DNA of 64,000 nt from Gigaspora margarita (lineage: Eukaryota > Glomeromycota > Glomeromycetes > Diversisporales > Gigasporaceae), in assembly GCA_009809945.1 (NCBI GenBank), contig WTPW01002498.1:5830-69829 (forward strand), written 5' to 3'. Each line of letters begins with the position of its first letter. Positions within the stretch are counted from its first letter, which is position 1. The position numbers were made by a program, and so were the translations under genes. Positions 45,038 through 57,499 of this stretch are shown here, piece by piece. The notes below the pieces were generated by a model. That model made no database searches. It saw only the letters and a program-made list of their open reading frames with translations, and was not told the DNA's origin.

Positions 45038-46700
45038 TATGCTGTACTCTCTGTTTGGAATATACTCTAAACTCAAACAGGATTCAAAATACATGTACTC
45101 TAGATATATCAGCTACATTATCTACCAAATATTTTAATAGAAAATCTACAACCAATCTACAAACAAACTTCAACTCAATGCTAACTATTTAGATCTACTA
45201 TACTCTATTGTTCCCACTATTTTATTAATATTCCACTTCTCCCTCAAATTACAATACATAGCAACCCTATTTTAGACATCTTTTTAAACTTCTCTGCAAC
45301 TTCAAAACTTCAAACTATAGCACAATCTAATGCTATATTCTCAAACTTTTCCTTCTATACTAATTGTTCTATTGTTAACATTTTTAACCCAAGATGCACT
45401 ATGGGAATTACATGGATCCAGGTTTTTGACAACCAGATCTCTTATTCCTTTTCTACACAAATTTAAAACTAGCTATTGTCATATAAAGCAGAATTAATTT
45501 CTAAATTATTAGCTATTAGCACATGCTCTCGAAATAGCAATATATATATATATACTAACTCCTTATCTATTATCTCAAAATACAATACTTTAAACTCACA
45601 AATACAAAACTACAACAAACTATACTCTTACAACTACTGGTCTATCTGGTATACTCTTTTTAATCTTATCAAATCACTCTCTCTAATTATTATATTCCAT
45701 AAGTACAGGTATATAGTAATGATATATACAATAACAAAACCAATAAACTTGCAAAAAATCACTATCTCTTTCCTACTTTAGAATTCCAATCTCACAACAT
45801 ATACAACCCCCTTCAGTCTCATCTACAAAAAATATAATATAGAACAACCTACATGCCATGCTATCAAAAATATTTGCAATGCACATACAATTGCTATATG
45901 GTCCTCCTAATATAGAATTTAACAAATTATTCCTATAGCCCAACAAATAGATTGGAACACAACCTGGCTATACCTTAACTACAATCATAAATGCACTTAC
46001 AACTAACTAATTTCCAGCTCAGCTCCAAAATTCTTTTTGCATTAAATGCATGCTACACATGCTCCCTACCCTTTCTCATTTTCTTTCTATTAATTTTGCA
46101 AATATATATCCTATCTGCATTATATGCAATCAAACTGATCACAGATTTTATTGGCTACTTTGCCCAAACTCAAATAGTATCTTAAATATTATCCAAAATA
46201 TAATTACACAAATACTCCTTTTTAGATCTACTAGACCTATCCCTCAATGAACTACAACAGCTATACAACAATCTTTTAACTCATTACTGCCTTTCCTCTA
46301 CACAATATATACCATTCAATATTACAAATTTCTATACAACAATTCAGGGTTATATTTTAAAATCACTCATTAATATTATCTTTCTATAAAAATATAGCCA
46401 ATTCTATAATTAAGCTCCTCTTACTTATTTTACAAAGGATTTATAAACAATTATAGAAACCATACTGCATAAATTTAGCATATTGGAAATCTACACAAGC
46501 TCTACCCCAACCCCATACTATATCTACCAAACCTCTATATACTTCTCATTACATTAGAACTCTATATACTTATAGCTGCATTTGTAGCTTACCAGATCAA
46601 CAACATGAAAATAACAATAGCACATGTTCACCTTTGGGCTTAGCACTCAGAAAAATAGAAATCTGGTCATACAACTAGATAAAATATAGTTTCCCAACTA
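45038..46700 (+). pseudogene. LINE RNase H and C-terminal zinc-binding region, decayed
   Basis: FYTNCSIVNIFNPRCTMGIT followed by WIQ matches an RNase H start in which YTDGS is expected. Further on come SYKAELISKLLAISTC and IYIYTNSLSIISKYN, where YTDS is expected. Both Asp residues are Asn. A later stretch (around 46100) reads CIICNQTDHRFYWLLCPN, a C-x2-C...H...C zinc-binding pattern common near LINE C-termini. Frame changes and stops are frequent. Confidence 0.7.
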
Positions 46701-46917
46701 ACTTTATTCTCTATATTCAATCTAGATAAATTTTAACTACTCTAGTAGGTTTAGGTTACAGATCAATTGCTAGAATATTTCTATCTATAGTCTGAGTCTT
46801 AATTCTTGTATAATTAATAATTGTAATTTGAAAAATCTCACAAGGAATCTCACACATTTTATTAATAAAGATAAAGGCAAAACCTCATCTTAACACCAAA
46901 AATAAAACCATTTGCAT

Positions 46918-47936
46918 AGCGTATACAACCTAGTTTTGATCAAAAATTGATGAAATTCAAATTGCTAATCCTTCTTCAAAAAAAAATAGTAAACAAATAA
47001 TACTATTTTAAAATGTTAAACCAAAACAAGCTAAACACTTCTACATTTTTAAATTTTTTTTTAAATCTATTTATAAAAAGCTATAGCAGGTTGTAGTTTA
47101 GTATTTTTATAATTAAATATAAAATTTGGCCACCTTTTATATATAAAAAAAGCAAATTTGGCCTCTTTAAACAATTAATTTTTAATTATATAAAGTAATT
47201 ATAGGTATTGTGGCAGATATGGATATTGTGGCATATCTACTATAACTTGTGACCCATTGAACCAAACTAAACAATTTTTATACCATTCGAATCGTCTTAT
47301 CGAGATGATTCAAATGGTACAAATATCATTTGATTTCGATTATTGGGTCATAAAATATTGGTGTTCAAATTTTTAAATCAAAAAACCAATATGTTATATT
47401 CGGACACTATTCTAACGCCAATATCTTGTGACCCAGTAATTGAAATCAAGTGATTTTTGTGCCTTCAAATTGTCTTGATGAGATGATTTGAATAGTATAA
47501 AATCATTTAGATTGGACCAATAGGTCATAACTTATTGCGAATCTGCCACAATACCCTTATCCACTACAATACCCCTCCAATATCGTGTAATATACGATTG
47601 TAAATAACTTGTGATCCTGTAATCAGAATTGAACGATTTTGGTACCATTTAATTCATCTCGTCGAGGCGAATCGAATGGTACCAAAATCATCCAATTTGG
47701 ACCAATAGATCCAGAGTTGTACCAAATTTTTCTTAACTCTGCCACAATACCCATACTTATCTTATATAGTAAAAATTTAAATTTGGTCACTTTATATATA
47801 TTAAAATTTTAAATTTAGCCACATTATATATACTATTATATAAATTTTCAAATTGGGCTTTTCATATATATAAAAAATAAAATCTGAATTTGGCTGCTAA
47901 AAATTTTTATTGGTTGAAACTAGATTGTATGCACTT
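46918..47936. mobile_element. CTAGTCC-family TA element, copy 1 (diverged)
   Basis: Ends AGCGTATACAACCTAGT and complement of AGTGCATACAATCTAGT. It has the shared inner block GAAATTCAAATTGCTAATCC and AAATTTGGCCAC repeats. TA duplication is uncertain in this copy. It begins directly at the LINE's 3' end and holds another repeat at 47207-47757. Confidence 0.6.
47207..47757. repeat. ~550-bp element with GGTATTGTGGCAGA ends and three internal dyads
   Basis: GGTATTGTGGCAGA at the left and TCTGCCACAATACC at the right. Inside are three hairpin units ~180 bp apart (near 47300, 47480 and 47662). Each is like ACCATTCGAATCGTCTTATC and its complement, flanked by CTTGTGACCCA / TTGGGTCATAA. An internal copy of the end motif lies at 47545. 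Confidence 0.65.
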
Positions 47937-47939
47937 ACA

Positions 47940-48578
47940 AAAAATATTTTAATCAGAGCTATTTGAGGTACAAATCTTTTTGTACTGGACTATGATTAGT
48001 AATATATAGCATTTTTGTTGTAATTTATTATAATTAAAACAACTATATTTATTTAATAGTATTAGGTTCACTTAGTTTGATCAACTTATCAATAATTACT
48101 TTATAAAAAACTTAATTCACAGAGAATTAATTTTAGACAAATTCTCTATAAGAAAATTGGAATGGATTAGCATAAGTTGGCTTTAATATCTGGATTGGCA
48201 CAAATATAGTCCAAATTGGTATAGATTCCAGGGGCCATTTGAGACTGTATGTCCATGCCAATTAGACTGTAAATAGCATAAGTTGTAGCAGTTTACTAGT
48301 CTAATTAGCATAGAATTTGGAACATAAATTTATTTGCCACTATAATAATGATGTAGATTAACTTTTAAAATATAAATTTATATAAGTAATTATATAAAAT
48401 AAACAAGCTAACAGCATATTAAGTAAAATTTTGTAAGATTTTTGTTAGGGAAGCTTCATTAGTAAAATTATGAGATATTGCTCTTTTTTAAAATAAATGA
48501 TTTACTCTCCATAAATACATTATAAGCCAATATATGAGTAATATACACATATGTGTTATTTGAATATACCATTTTATA
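47940..48578. other. AT-rich stretch, nothing recognised
   Basis: No gene, RNA or clear repeat boundary was seen. Confidence 0.45.
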
Positions 48579-49180
48579 TTCCTTAGATTGTCCACAGGCA
48601 AATTTCTGTGTATTTTAAAAATTTTAATAAAATTTTAAATATTGATTTTAGCTATATCTTTTCTAAGTAAAAAATATACTTTGAGTTTTATTTTAATAAC
48701 TTTTTTATAAAATTTTTTTAAAATTATAGTAAACTTTAGTATAATCAAAGTTTAAATTTCTTGTATTAGCATTTTTACTATTAAAATTTTTTTTTAGGCT
48801 TTCTTAAATTTTATATGTTTCCGTCTATAAAAAAAACATTTACTTCCAATACAAGTCTTAATTTTTACAAATAGATAATTAAAGTTGCAATAATAACAGT
48901 TGTTATCCTTTATATAAACTACAATATTGCCTTAAGAACTATAGCTTTAAAGCTAAAACTAAATAAGATTACTGAGAAATTTGATAAAATTTTTTAACAA
49001 TTGTTTTTTTAAATATATCTATTTTTAGCTTATATAAAACTTAAAATTTTCTTACAATATAAAAACTATTTTGCAAAAAAGTAATCCTTATTTTCAAATA
49101 TAATTGTACAAAGTTTTATTAAAGTAAATCAGTGCAAAAATGCAGGCAAATTTGCCTGTGTTCAACTACAATCTAAGGAA
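48579..49180. mobile_element. TA-flanked MITE, TIR TTCCTTAGATTGT (second copy)
   Basis: Left end TA|TTCCTTAGATTGTCC, right end ACAATCTAAGGAA|TA, with CAGGCAAATTT repeats inside both ends. The interior matches 38120-38700 in reverse orientation (for example TAGCTATATCTTTTCTAAGT). 602 bp, no protein. Confidence 0.85.
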
Positions 49181-49499
49181 TAATGTAATATAGTGCAAAA
49201 AGCCTATACTAGATAATAAAATAGTATAACTTTAAAATGCATCAACTTTTTGTAGAGACAATATTTTTTAAAAGTTATTTGGCAGATTTGCAAAGCTTAT
49301 TATAATGAACAAAGCTACTGTGCAAAAGCCTAGTCCCAACAAATAAAATTGATAAAATTCAAATTGCTAATCCTTTTTCAAAAAAAATTGTAAAAAAAAA
49401 TGCTATTTTAAAATGCTAAATCAAAACAAGCTAAACACTTCTATATTCTATATATTTTTAAATTTATTTATAAAAAAAGTTATAGCATTTTTATAATTA

Positions 49500-51103
49500 A
49501 TGGGTATCCGTAAGCTGTACTAAATTTAGTACAAAAAGCTTAATTTACTATAGTTAAAAAACTGAAATTTAGAAAAAATTTTATTATTAACCTTATATCA
49601 AATTTTTATAATAGATAAATATATATCTATTTAATCTACTTGTCATTTTTGAAGTATATATTTTTGATAAAATTTATATTTATTAACTCAGAAAAAAATT
49701 TAAAAATAAAAAATTTTGAAAATTATTAAACTCTAATTAATACAAATTGTTACTTATAATAAAATTTAAAAAATTTTAATATAAAATTTTAATAAAAATA
49801 TTTTTAATGTAAAATATTTAATAAAAATTAATTTTTTTTATAAAATATTTTTAATATTTTATAACATTTTATAATAAAATTAAATTTTTAAACTAAAAAT
49901 TTTTATTAAAAAATTTAATTAATTTTTAAAGTTTTAAATTAATTTATAATTATAAAAATATTTTATTAAGATAATAGCTTTAAATTTTTAATTGAAATTT
50001 GTAGAGCTAGCTTTTCTGATTCTATTAGTAATAAAATTATTAAATTTGACCAAAAACTCACTAAAATACAAAATTTTTATATTTAGTTTATATATATATG
50101 CATATATATATATATAATATGTATATTATAAAAATACATAATTATAAAAACTAAAATTGATATATTTATAAAATTTTTAATAAAATTTAATAAATTTATT
50201 TTTACTATAATCAGAAAAGCTAGCTTTATAACTGGTTAAAATTTAATATATATTGGCTTAATACAAGTTTTTAATATTAATTCATTTTTAAGCTTTTAAA
50301 TTAAATTTACTATAAATTTACTATAAGTTTACTATTAATTTACTATAAATTTTATATGTAAATTTAACCATTTTTGGATTTGTACCACCTTATATCAAAT
50401 CTATTAATTTTATTTTAATATTTTTTTTATAATTTTAAAATCAAATATAAATTAAAAACAATATAAATTTTTATTATTTTTATAATTATCTAATAAATTA
50501 GACAATTATCTTTTATCGCTAGTGCGATGCATCGCTAGCCTCTGATCAACCAATCATTTTGTTTGTTTTGATTTTACATTAATCAAAACAAAACAAATAG
50601 CGGCCAGGTTAAGGTTAGGGTTAGGGTTTAGCAGGAGCAATGGTTAGATGATTCCCTAACCCAAAATTTCACAAGGAATTTTTTTTGTTAAGAAAAAATT
50701 GTAGTTTTATAGTCAAAATTTTAAGTTAGAAGCAGTTTTTTAAAAAATAGCTATTTCGCTTCGATTTCATGTTACACCTGATCCTGCATCCTATTTTGGT
50801 CGATCAGAGGGTGGCGATGCATTGCACTGGCGATGAATGATAACTCTCAATAAATTAATATTTTTAAATATTTTTTAAATGCTGTAACAATATAGTACAG
50901 CAAGTTTTGCAATTTGTAATGTTCATTTAAAGCTAATTTATACCAAATTTTTATAAATAACTTTTGCTAAAATTTTATATAGAAAAAATATTGGTATTAA
51001 AGAATATTTTAGCAAAGTTTAAAATAAAAATTATTATTGATTGTTAAAATATGATTTTTTTCATTTGTACTAAATTTAGTACAAAGTGCTTATGGATACC
51101 CAT
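49500..51103. mobile_element. TA-flanked element, TIR ATGGGTATCC, 1.6 kb
   Basis: Left end TTA|ATGGGTATCCGTAAGC, right end GCTTATGGATACCCAT|TAA. GTACTAAATTTAGTAC lies inside both ends. The two sister copies of the host element (about 47117 and 56518) read TTTTATAATTAAATATRAAA without it, which shows the empty site and a TA duplication. It is extremely AT-rich. Confidence 0.85.
50501..50848. mobile_element. 348-bp MITE, MULE-type, 9-bp TSD (copy 2)
   Basis: Second copy of 21672-22018, highly similar throughout. Starts GACAATTATCTTTTATCGCT and ends GATGAATGATAACTCTC. AATAAATTA flanks both sides (50492-50500 and 50849-50857). The interior includes GGTTAGGGTTAGGGTTTAG. Confidence 0.92.
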
Positions 51104-51641
51104 TAAATATAAAATTTGTTCACCTTTTATATATAAGAAAACCCCAAATTTGGCCTCTTAAAAATTTAAATTTGGCCACTTTATATATAATAAAAATTTA
51201 AATTTGGCCACTTTATATATTAAAAATTTAAATTTGGCCACTTTATATATATTAAAAATTTAAATTTGGCTACTTTATATATAAATATTAGTTAAATTTT
51301 CAAATTGGCCTCTTTATATATATAAAAAATAAGAAATAATTTATTTATTACCCGTTATCCCCAAATAAAAATAAAATTCTAGTTATATTAGAGTTAGGGA
51401 TAGAGTTAGAATTAAAATTAGATTAGAGTTATAATTAGAATTAAATTTAAGATATAATTGTGAGAGAAGCATTTTTTGTTAAAAACTTAATAGGGGTTAC
51501 TCGAGTAAAATTTTGAGATAGTATAATGTGGGTGAGAAATATCAAATCTCACCCCAGGTAAGGAATAAATGTACTCAAAAAATAAAATCTAAATTTGGCC
51601 ACTAAAATTTTTATTTGCCACAACTAGGCTGTCTGCACTGT

Positions 51642-52989
51642 AGGAATAGTCAGATTTTTAAAATATTGCCTATATAAAAAGCTATAGCACTTTAAAGTTA
51701 ATTAAAATTAAATCACATAGTAATTATATATAAAACAATAGTAATCTTTAAAAACATCAACTTTTTATAGAGAAGGTTTTTCAAAAAATATTTGGCAAAT
51801 TTATAGAACTAATATTGCTCTACAAAGTTACTTGTCAGTTTTTTAAAAAACCTCTTGTACAAAATATTATAGTGATTTAAAAATTGAAACATGTTAAGTA
51901 TAGGTTTTTTGCATCATATAAAGTCTGTACTATTTTTACTGTGCTATTCTGTAAAACATTCCTATGCATGCTATCTCAAGCATTTTCAATTTCAAGTAGT
52001 ACTACAACCTAAACTACTTTTCTTATAGAGAATTATGGTCTTATATTTTCAACTTTAGAAAGCTTATATATAGAAACTACTACATAGCATTATTTGTTAT
52101 AGAATGCATATGCATTAATTGCTGTATTATATGCTATAATTATCAATATTATTTCTTAATTAATTATTTGCTTAGAAATGTTTGTTTAGCATAAAATTTA
52201 CATATAATACTTAAAAAATAAATATATACTAAATTAGTAAAAAATTGGTTTATATGTACTAATATTGGAAATTTTTGTTTTTTCTTATAAAATGTTTTTT
52301 TACTAAGAAATCTATCTTTATATCTTAGAAAAAGTTTTTAGAATAAAATTTTACATTATATAATGTGCAATTATATATATATATATTATACTTTAGTAAA
52401 ATTTTTAATTTTTAAATAAATTTTTTGTTTACAAAATCATGTATTTGATTGGTCAGAATTACAGGGTACGACATGTTACAGATGCAACAAATTTATATTT
52501 TTTTAAAAAAAACTTTTTAGTCTATTATCTTTTTTATATTCCATTAATCCATTTTTAGCCAATAGTCTATTAGAATACTATAAAATAATAATTTTGATTT
52601 AACTAGTACAAATTGATAATTGAAGATAATTAATTAATAAATATATTAGTATAATTATATTTTTTTGTAATATGAAATATGGTATTTCTATTAAGTTTAA
52701 CTTTATATATGTTACTTATACAGATTTTTGCAAAATACTTTTTTGGTAATAGTTATAATTTTTATTTAATCATTATTAAAAAGTTAATTAATAATTTGCC
52801 AGTTAACTAGAGAATGATTATAGTATAATGTGATACAGATTATATATAAAAATTACTATAGATAAAATATAGTATACTTCTATCTAAAATTTGTTTTCTT
52901 ACTAAATTAATAGCACATGCTGACTCATCTAGATTTCAATACTCTTCCCGACAATCACTTGTACAAATTTCTGAACAAAAGAAAAACAA
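51642..52989. other. AT-rich stretch, nothing recognised
   Basis: No gene, RNA or bounded repeat was seen. A TATATATATA run lies near 52375. Confidence 0.45.
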
Positions 52990-52999
52990 AAAATTTTTC

Positions 53000-53935
53000 A
53001 GTAAAAGATGAAGCAACTAATTAACACCAGTTTTTATAAAGGTCAACCTTTTTCTGATTTTCTTGGAGACTCCTTTATATATTCAGCATGCAAGCCAGAA
53101 GCGTTAGTTGTGCAAGATAACTGGCAGTTGGTGCCCTTGGTACAAGAAATTCTGGTAGAAGGTTTCTTCTGTCCACAAAGGTGTTATAGTTGGCTAGGCA
53201 GTGAATGAAAAAATGAGATTTTTAATACTTTCTTTAAGGTTATTTAATGATAAGAACAAAAAACCCCTATATCTGCTATCATATTATTGCTTGAAGTTTT
53301 TTCTCTGGGATTTTGAACAGAAAGTGAGAAAATTGGCATACCCCTCCAAAAGATCAGCATTGTTGTTCCTATTCTAATCGGGAAGAAGGTATGCAAGTTG
53401 ATAAACAGGAACGGATGTGTAATGAGATATAACACAAAGGAGTAGGCTGACCTGTAGAGAATAAATTCCAGAACTTTCTTTTTTTTCAAACACATACATA
53501 TAATACTTAGGCAAGAGATTACTTGCGCAATAATATATAATTTTTATCATTTTCTTAGTTCATTTTTTTCTTTTATTAATATATATATGTCAGGCTATAT
53601 TCTTTTTTTATGCTTTTTTTATCTTTTTTATTTTATTTTTTTACCCATTTAGAGCATTAGTATTCCTCTATTTTTATATTACTCTATATTTTCGTCTTCT
53701 TATATACTCTTTCATTTTATTGTTTTTTGTTGTTTTCATTAGGTGGATACTAGTTAGTAAACTGTTCTGCCAGGATCTAGGTGGAGAAAGTTTTTAAGAA
53801 AAGAAATGGTCATGATGAGTTGATAGGTCTCTGCTGGCGAACTATATATGCAAAGGTTGAAATACCCCTGGTATATAGGGAAGCGAATCCTATTATGACA
53901 GGTCATGTACAGGTGCCTAGAGTAACCAGATGAGT
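53000..53935 (+). pseudogene. Gene-like island, unidentified, possibly two exons or a relic
   Basis: Less AT-rich than its surroundings. A frame of 66 codons (53008-53208) reads FSDFLGDSFIYSACKPEALV in part and has mixed residues rather than AT-only codons. About 600 bases later, after a T-rich stretch ending TTTTCATTAG (a possible 3' splice site near 53749), a second frame contains KKRNGHDELIGLCWRTIYAK and ends in TGA at about 53933. Another frame is open for 18 codons directly after the putative splice site. I recognise no family. It may be a small gene with an intron, a decayed gene or part of an unknown element. Confidence 0.25.
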
Positions 53936-53958
53936 CTTTTTTTATTTTAAGGTTGGAA

Positions 53959-54138
53959 TAGAGGTTGGAACCAGTTTTAAAAATTCAGGTTTATCACATC
54001 AAAATTCAGGTTTATCATACAAAAATTTGGAATTATCACATCAATTACTAATAATTTATTGATAAACCTGAATTTTGGTGTAATAAACCCGAATTTTGAT
54101 ATGATAAACCTGAATTTTTAAAATGGTTCCAATCTCTA
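53959..54138. mobile_element. 180-bp hAT-like MITE, perfect 8-bp TSD
   Basis: Ends TAGAGGTTGGAACCAGTTTT and complement of TAGAGATTGGAACCATTTTA. GGTTGGAA flanks both sides (53951-53958 and 54139-54146). Inside, AAATTCAGGTTTATCA occurs several times in both orientations, making a strong hairpin. Confidence 0.85.
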
Positions 54139-54309
54139 GGTTGGAAAAACTGGAAGTAGTAATAGCATTTGATAATGTAACTGCATTCAATAATTAATAA
54201 AAAAGGACATGATCATCAGGCTTTTGAAGCAAAAAAAAAATAGCACATGCTTACTAATTGAAAGTTGTAAAGCTTGTCAAGATGCATTTAATAGTGAGTA
54301 GATCACCAA

Positions 54310-54465
54310 AATTGGCCTAGTGAATAGAGAGATATTGTTAAAAAATGATTGGCCAACTATATAAAATCTTTAAGTAAACAATGTTTATATAGAGATTTTA
54401 TAATTGGCCAATTATTTTTTAACAATATCTCATTATTCACTGGACTAATTTGGATAATTTAGCTA
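54310..54465. repeat. Foldback hairpin
   Basis: AGATATTGTTAAAAAATGAT and TGGCCAA on the left are mirrored by TTGGCCAATTATTTTTTAAC on the right. Centre near 54388. Confidence 0.7.
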
Positions 54466-54849
54466 CTTTTAGATTTGTTTCAATAATCTCTACATTTTTT
54501 AATTATTAATATATGTTATTAATTTAGTAAGAAAAATTTTTAAATGAAAGCACGCTACATTTCACCTATAGAGATTTTCATATATAATCTGCATTATGTT
54601 ATGCTATGATCACTCTCCAGTTAACTAACTATCTAAAATCCTTCAAAATCAAAAATTTACTCAACAATCTGTACACATATTTATACCTATATGCTATATT
54701 TTCAAATATAATTTTATTAGCTAACTGCTTCAATTGCTGTATAATAGTCTTTTATTATCATTAGAGAACCTGCTATAAACTATGCTTCTTAACCTAATTA
54801 TTCTCTTATCTATATCAGAAATTATCAAAAGTAGTAATATAATCTATAG

Positions 54850-55500
54850 GATATGGTGATCTAGAAAAGTGGTCAGGTTGTCACCCACAGGTAGCAGGTC
54901 AAAAGTTCAAATTCTACTAATGATGATAACAAAAATTAGATCTGCATTATAGTAATTGTAGCTCATATCAGTTGGGTGAAAAACCTGTAACCTTGGTTCT
55001 ACCATCTTGAATAGGAGCTTATGGACACAATAGTGTTGTTATACCAAAAAATTCAAGAAACCAGAAAAACAAAAACCTGTTTGGAAAGTCATGAATAAGG
55101 AGGTAGATTAATGATCTCTAATGGTACTACCATAAACAAGGTTAGTGCCAGGATCAAAACAAACCTTATAAGAATAAAAGGAGGTACCTAGCAGTTCAGA
55201 GTAGTACCGAACTGCAAGTATCAGTATAATGCAGATGCATCAGTTACTAAAAATCCAGAGCCATTATGAAATGAGATGTAATCGACAACTGGTACAGTTT
55301 GTCTGCGAGGTAAAGTAGCCCTAAGGTCGTTTGTTACTCACAATAAACCAAAATTGAGGCTTGCATAGATCAGAGGGTTTTGAATAGACAACATCTGTAT
55401 CGGGTTGCAGGTATGGCAGCTAGTGTAAAACCTTTGGGCAGAATACTTTAATTAGGTACCAAAAGTGCACATGTGGCTAGTTGAACACTCATTTATGTAT
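54850..55500 (+). mobile_element. Retroposon with tRNA-like head (copy 3)
   Basis: The head at 54855-54925 has TAGAAAAGTGGT and AAGTTCAAATTC at tRNA-like spacing. The tail CACATGTGGCTAGTTGAACA matches copy 1 (8744-8765). It is shorter than copies 1 and 2 because of internal deletions. Confidence 0.55.
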
Positions 55501-55884
55501 ATAGGTTGTTCCTGTATTTGGGCACTATTTCAAATTAATAAAGTGCCAAAACAGCAAAGCAAAACTGCTATCTAAACATAAAAAAAGTAATATAGACCTA
55601 TTCTTTTTTCAATATAGCAACCTTATATAGCTAATTTATACTTACAATTTTTAATTTAGCCCAATTTTTTTATTTCTACTCTAAGAGTCATATTCATCTC
55701 CTCTAATTCAATTAATACAATTCTTTAACATACTCTACAATAGTGTTTTGATTCTATTTTTTAAAGACCATTCAGATTAAATTTGCATTCTACTTTGTAT
55801 ATTTTGAATGATAATTCAAATCTGAATGAATCTAAATTCAGTTATTGAATCCAGATTCTATATAAGCATAAAGTGTTATTACTT
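55501..55884. other. AT-rich stretch, nothing recognised
   Basis: No gene or bounded repeat. A short inverted CAGATTTAA / ATTCAGATTTG-like pairing near 55770-55850 is too weak to call. Confidence 0.4.
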
Positions 55885-56544
55885 AATTACATTAGAGTTC
55901 TGAGATTCAGTTCAGTTCAATAAAAGTTCAGGTTCAGGTTCAATGAACCTGAACCTGAATTTGAACTTGAAAAAATTTTTTAACCAGAACCTGAACCTGA
56001 ACTTAAAATTTATAAACATGAATTTAAAATAAGTTCAGTTCAGGTTTAGTTCAAGGTTCATAAACATGTTTAGGTTTAGTAACAAAACATAGTAAACAGT
56101 AAAGATATGTTTACTAAATATTTTTTTATTGTCTTTAGAATTTTTGAATTTGGAGTTTTTAAAGCAACCTTTTTTATTACTAAGTAAACCTTTTTCAACT
56201 TCTAAGAAAAGTTGTAAAGGAGTGTCTTGTGATCAAAATAGTAGATAAACATCAAAATCGACCTAGTAGATTGTAAGATATGAGTATTTTAGTTTTCATA
56301 ACTATATATTTTTTCTTTATACAGTGTAAACAAGCTAGTCCTGACAAATAAAATTGATGACATTCAAATTGCTAATCCTTCTTTAAAAAAAATAGTAACC
56401 AAAAAATACCATCTTGAAATGTTAAATCAAAACAAGCTAAATACTTCTATGGTTTTTAATTTTTTAAAATCTGTTTATAAAAAAGTTATAGCAGATTGAA
56501 GTTATAGTATTTTTATAATTAAATATGAAATTTGGCTGCCTATA

Positions 56545-56750
56545 TATATTATTAAAACAAGCAATTTGGCCACTCTATATATACTAAATTTGGCCACCCT
56601 ATATATACTAAATTTGGCTACCCTATATATACTAAATTTGGCTGCCCTATATATACTAAATTTGGTCACCCTATATATATAAAATTTGGCTACCATATGT
56701 CTACTAATTTGGCTACTAAATTTGGCTCCCTATATATATGAAACTTGGCT
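56545..56750. repeat. 24-bp tandem array, about seven units
   Basis: Consensus TATACTAAATTTGGCYRCCC plus TATA, at exact 24-bp spacing in the middle units, degenerating at both edges. Confidence 0.8.
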
Positions 56751-57499
56751 ACTTTTGTATATATGATTTGATCGATTATAAAGTTTGATCGATTATAGCC
56801 TTTTAATTGATTATAATTGATTATATGTATTAATAACAAAATTTGCTATTTTTACTCAAAATTTAACAATTGATATCACAATAACTAGTAATCCAAATCA
56901 GCTCAAATTGTTATAATATATAGAATCAATTTTCTCTTATATTATACAAAAATTTTAGACAATTTAGTTTGGTTATTCTCGAGTAATTACTTGTATACAA
57001 TAGTTAATTTTTTAAAAAATTAACTATCGTATACAAGCGATTACTCAGGAATTACTTGACCAAATCATCTATAATTTTATATATTATAGCTGAATATTGA
57101 AACTATTTATGATAAAAATTTGAGCCAATTTGGATTAATAGTTATTGAAATATCCATCATCAAATTTTAAGTAAAAATAGCATAAAGTTTTAATACAGTC
57201 ATCCTCCTCTATAATCATGCAGTTTGTATCAAGAAAATTGGTAATTATAAAAGAGTGTGATTAAATAGAAGTCTTATTTATAAGTTTATTAATAAATTGT
57301 TTCAAAATTTAATGTGACTACATGAGAGTTATGATTATATAGGAGGTGATTATAGAGGAGAATGACTGTAGTCAAATTTTAAATTTTGGTATTTTTACTC
57401 AAGCTTTGATGATTGTTATCTCAATAATTAGTAATCTAATTCTGCAAATTTTTACACTATAGATATTATTGATATTTTTCTATGATATATTAAAATTTT

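Larger units (their letters stand above)
31435..46905 (+). mobile_element. Fossil LINE (~6.2 kb once four insertions are discounted)
   Basis: Pieces of one non-LTR retrotransposon appear in the expected order. They are an N-terminal region, an endonuclease (31676-33669), a short link (34786-34847), the reverse transcriptase (41434-42494), a post-RT region (43390-44348), an RNase H domain and a C-terminal zinc-binding stretch (45038-46700). A 3' tail with AATAAA near 46873 follows. Four insertions split it: 33670-34785, 34848-41433, 42495-43389 and 44349-45037. Frames are broken throughout, and active-site Asp codons are mostly changed to Asn. The tail matches the young truncated copy at 23188-23380. 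Confidence 0.8.
49317..51641. mobile_element. CTAGTCC-family TA element, copy 2, with two nested insertions
   Basis: Left end TA|CTGTGCAAAAGCCTAGTCC, right end complement of CAGTGCAGACAGCCTAGTTG, flanked by TA. Inside lie a second TA element (49500-51103), which itself holds a MULE-type MITE (50501-50848), and ~32-bp AAATTTGGCCACTTTATATA repeats (51160-51290). No protein was recognised. Confidence 0.7.

Noticed and set aside
56502-56696. Minus-strand frame encoding an 8-residue repeat (KFSIYRVA)
   Set aside because: Direct translation of a 24-bp non-coding tandem array; 24 is divisible by 3, so the frame stays open by arithmetic.
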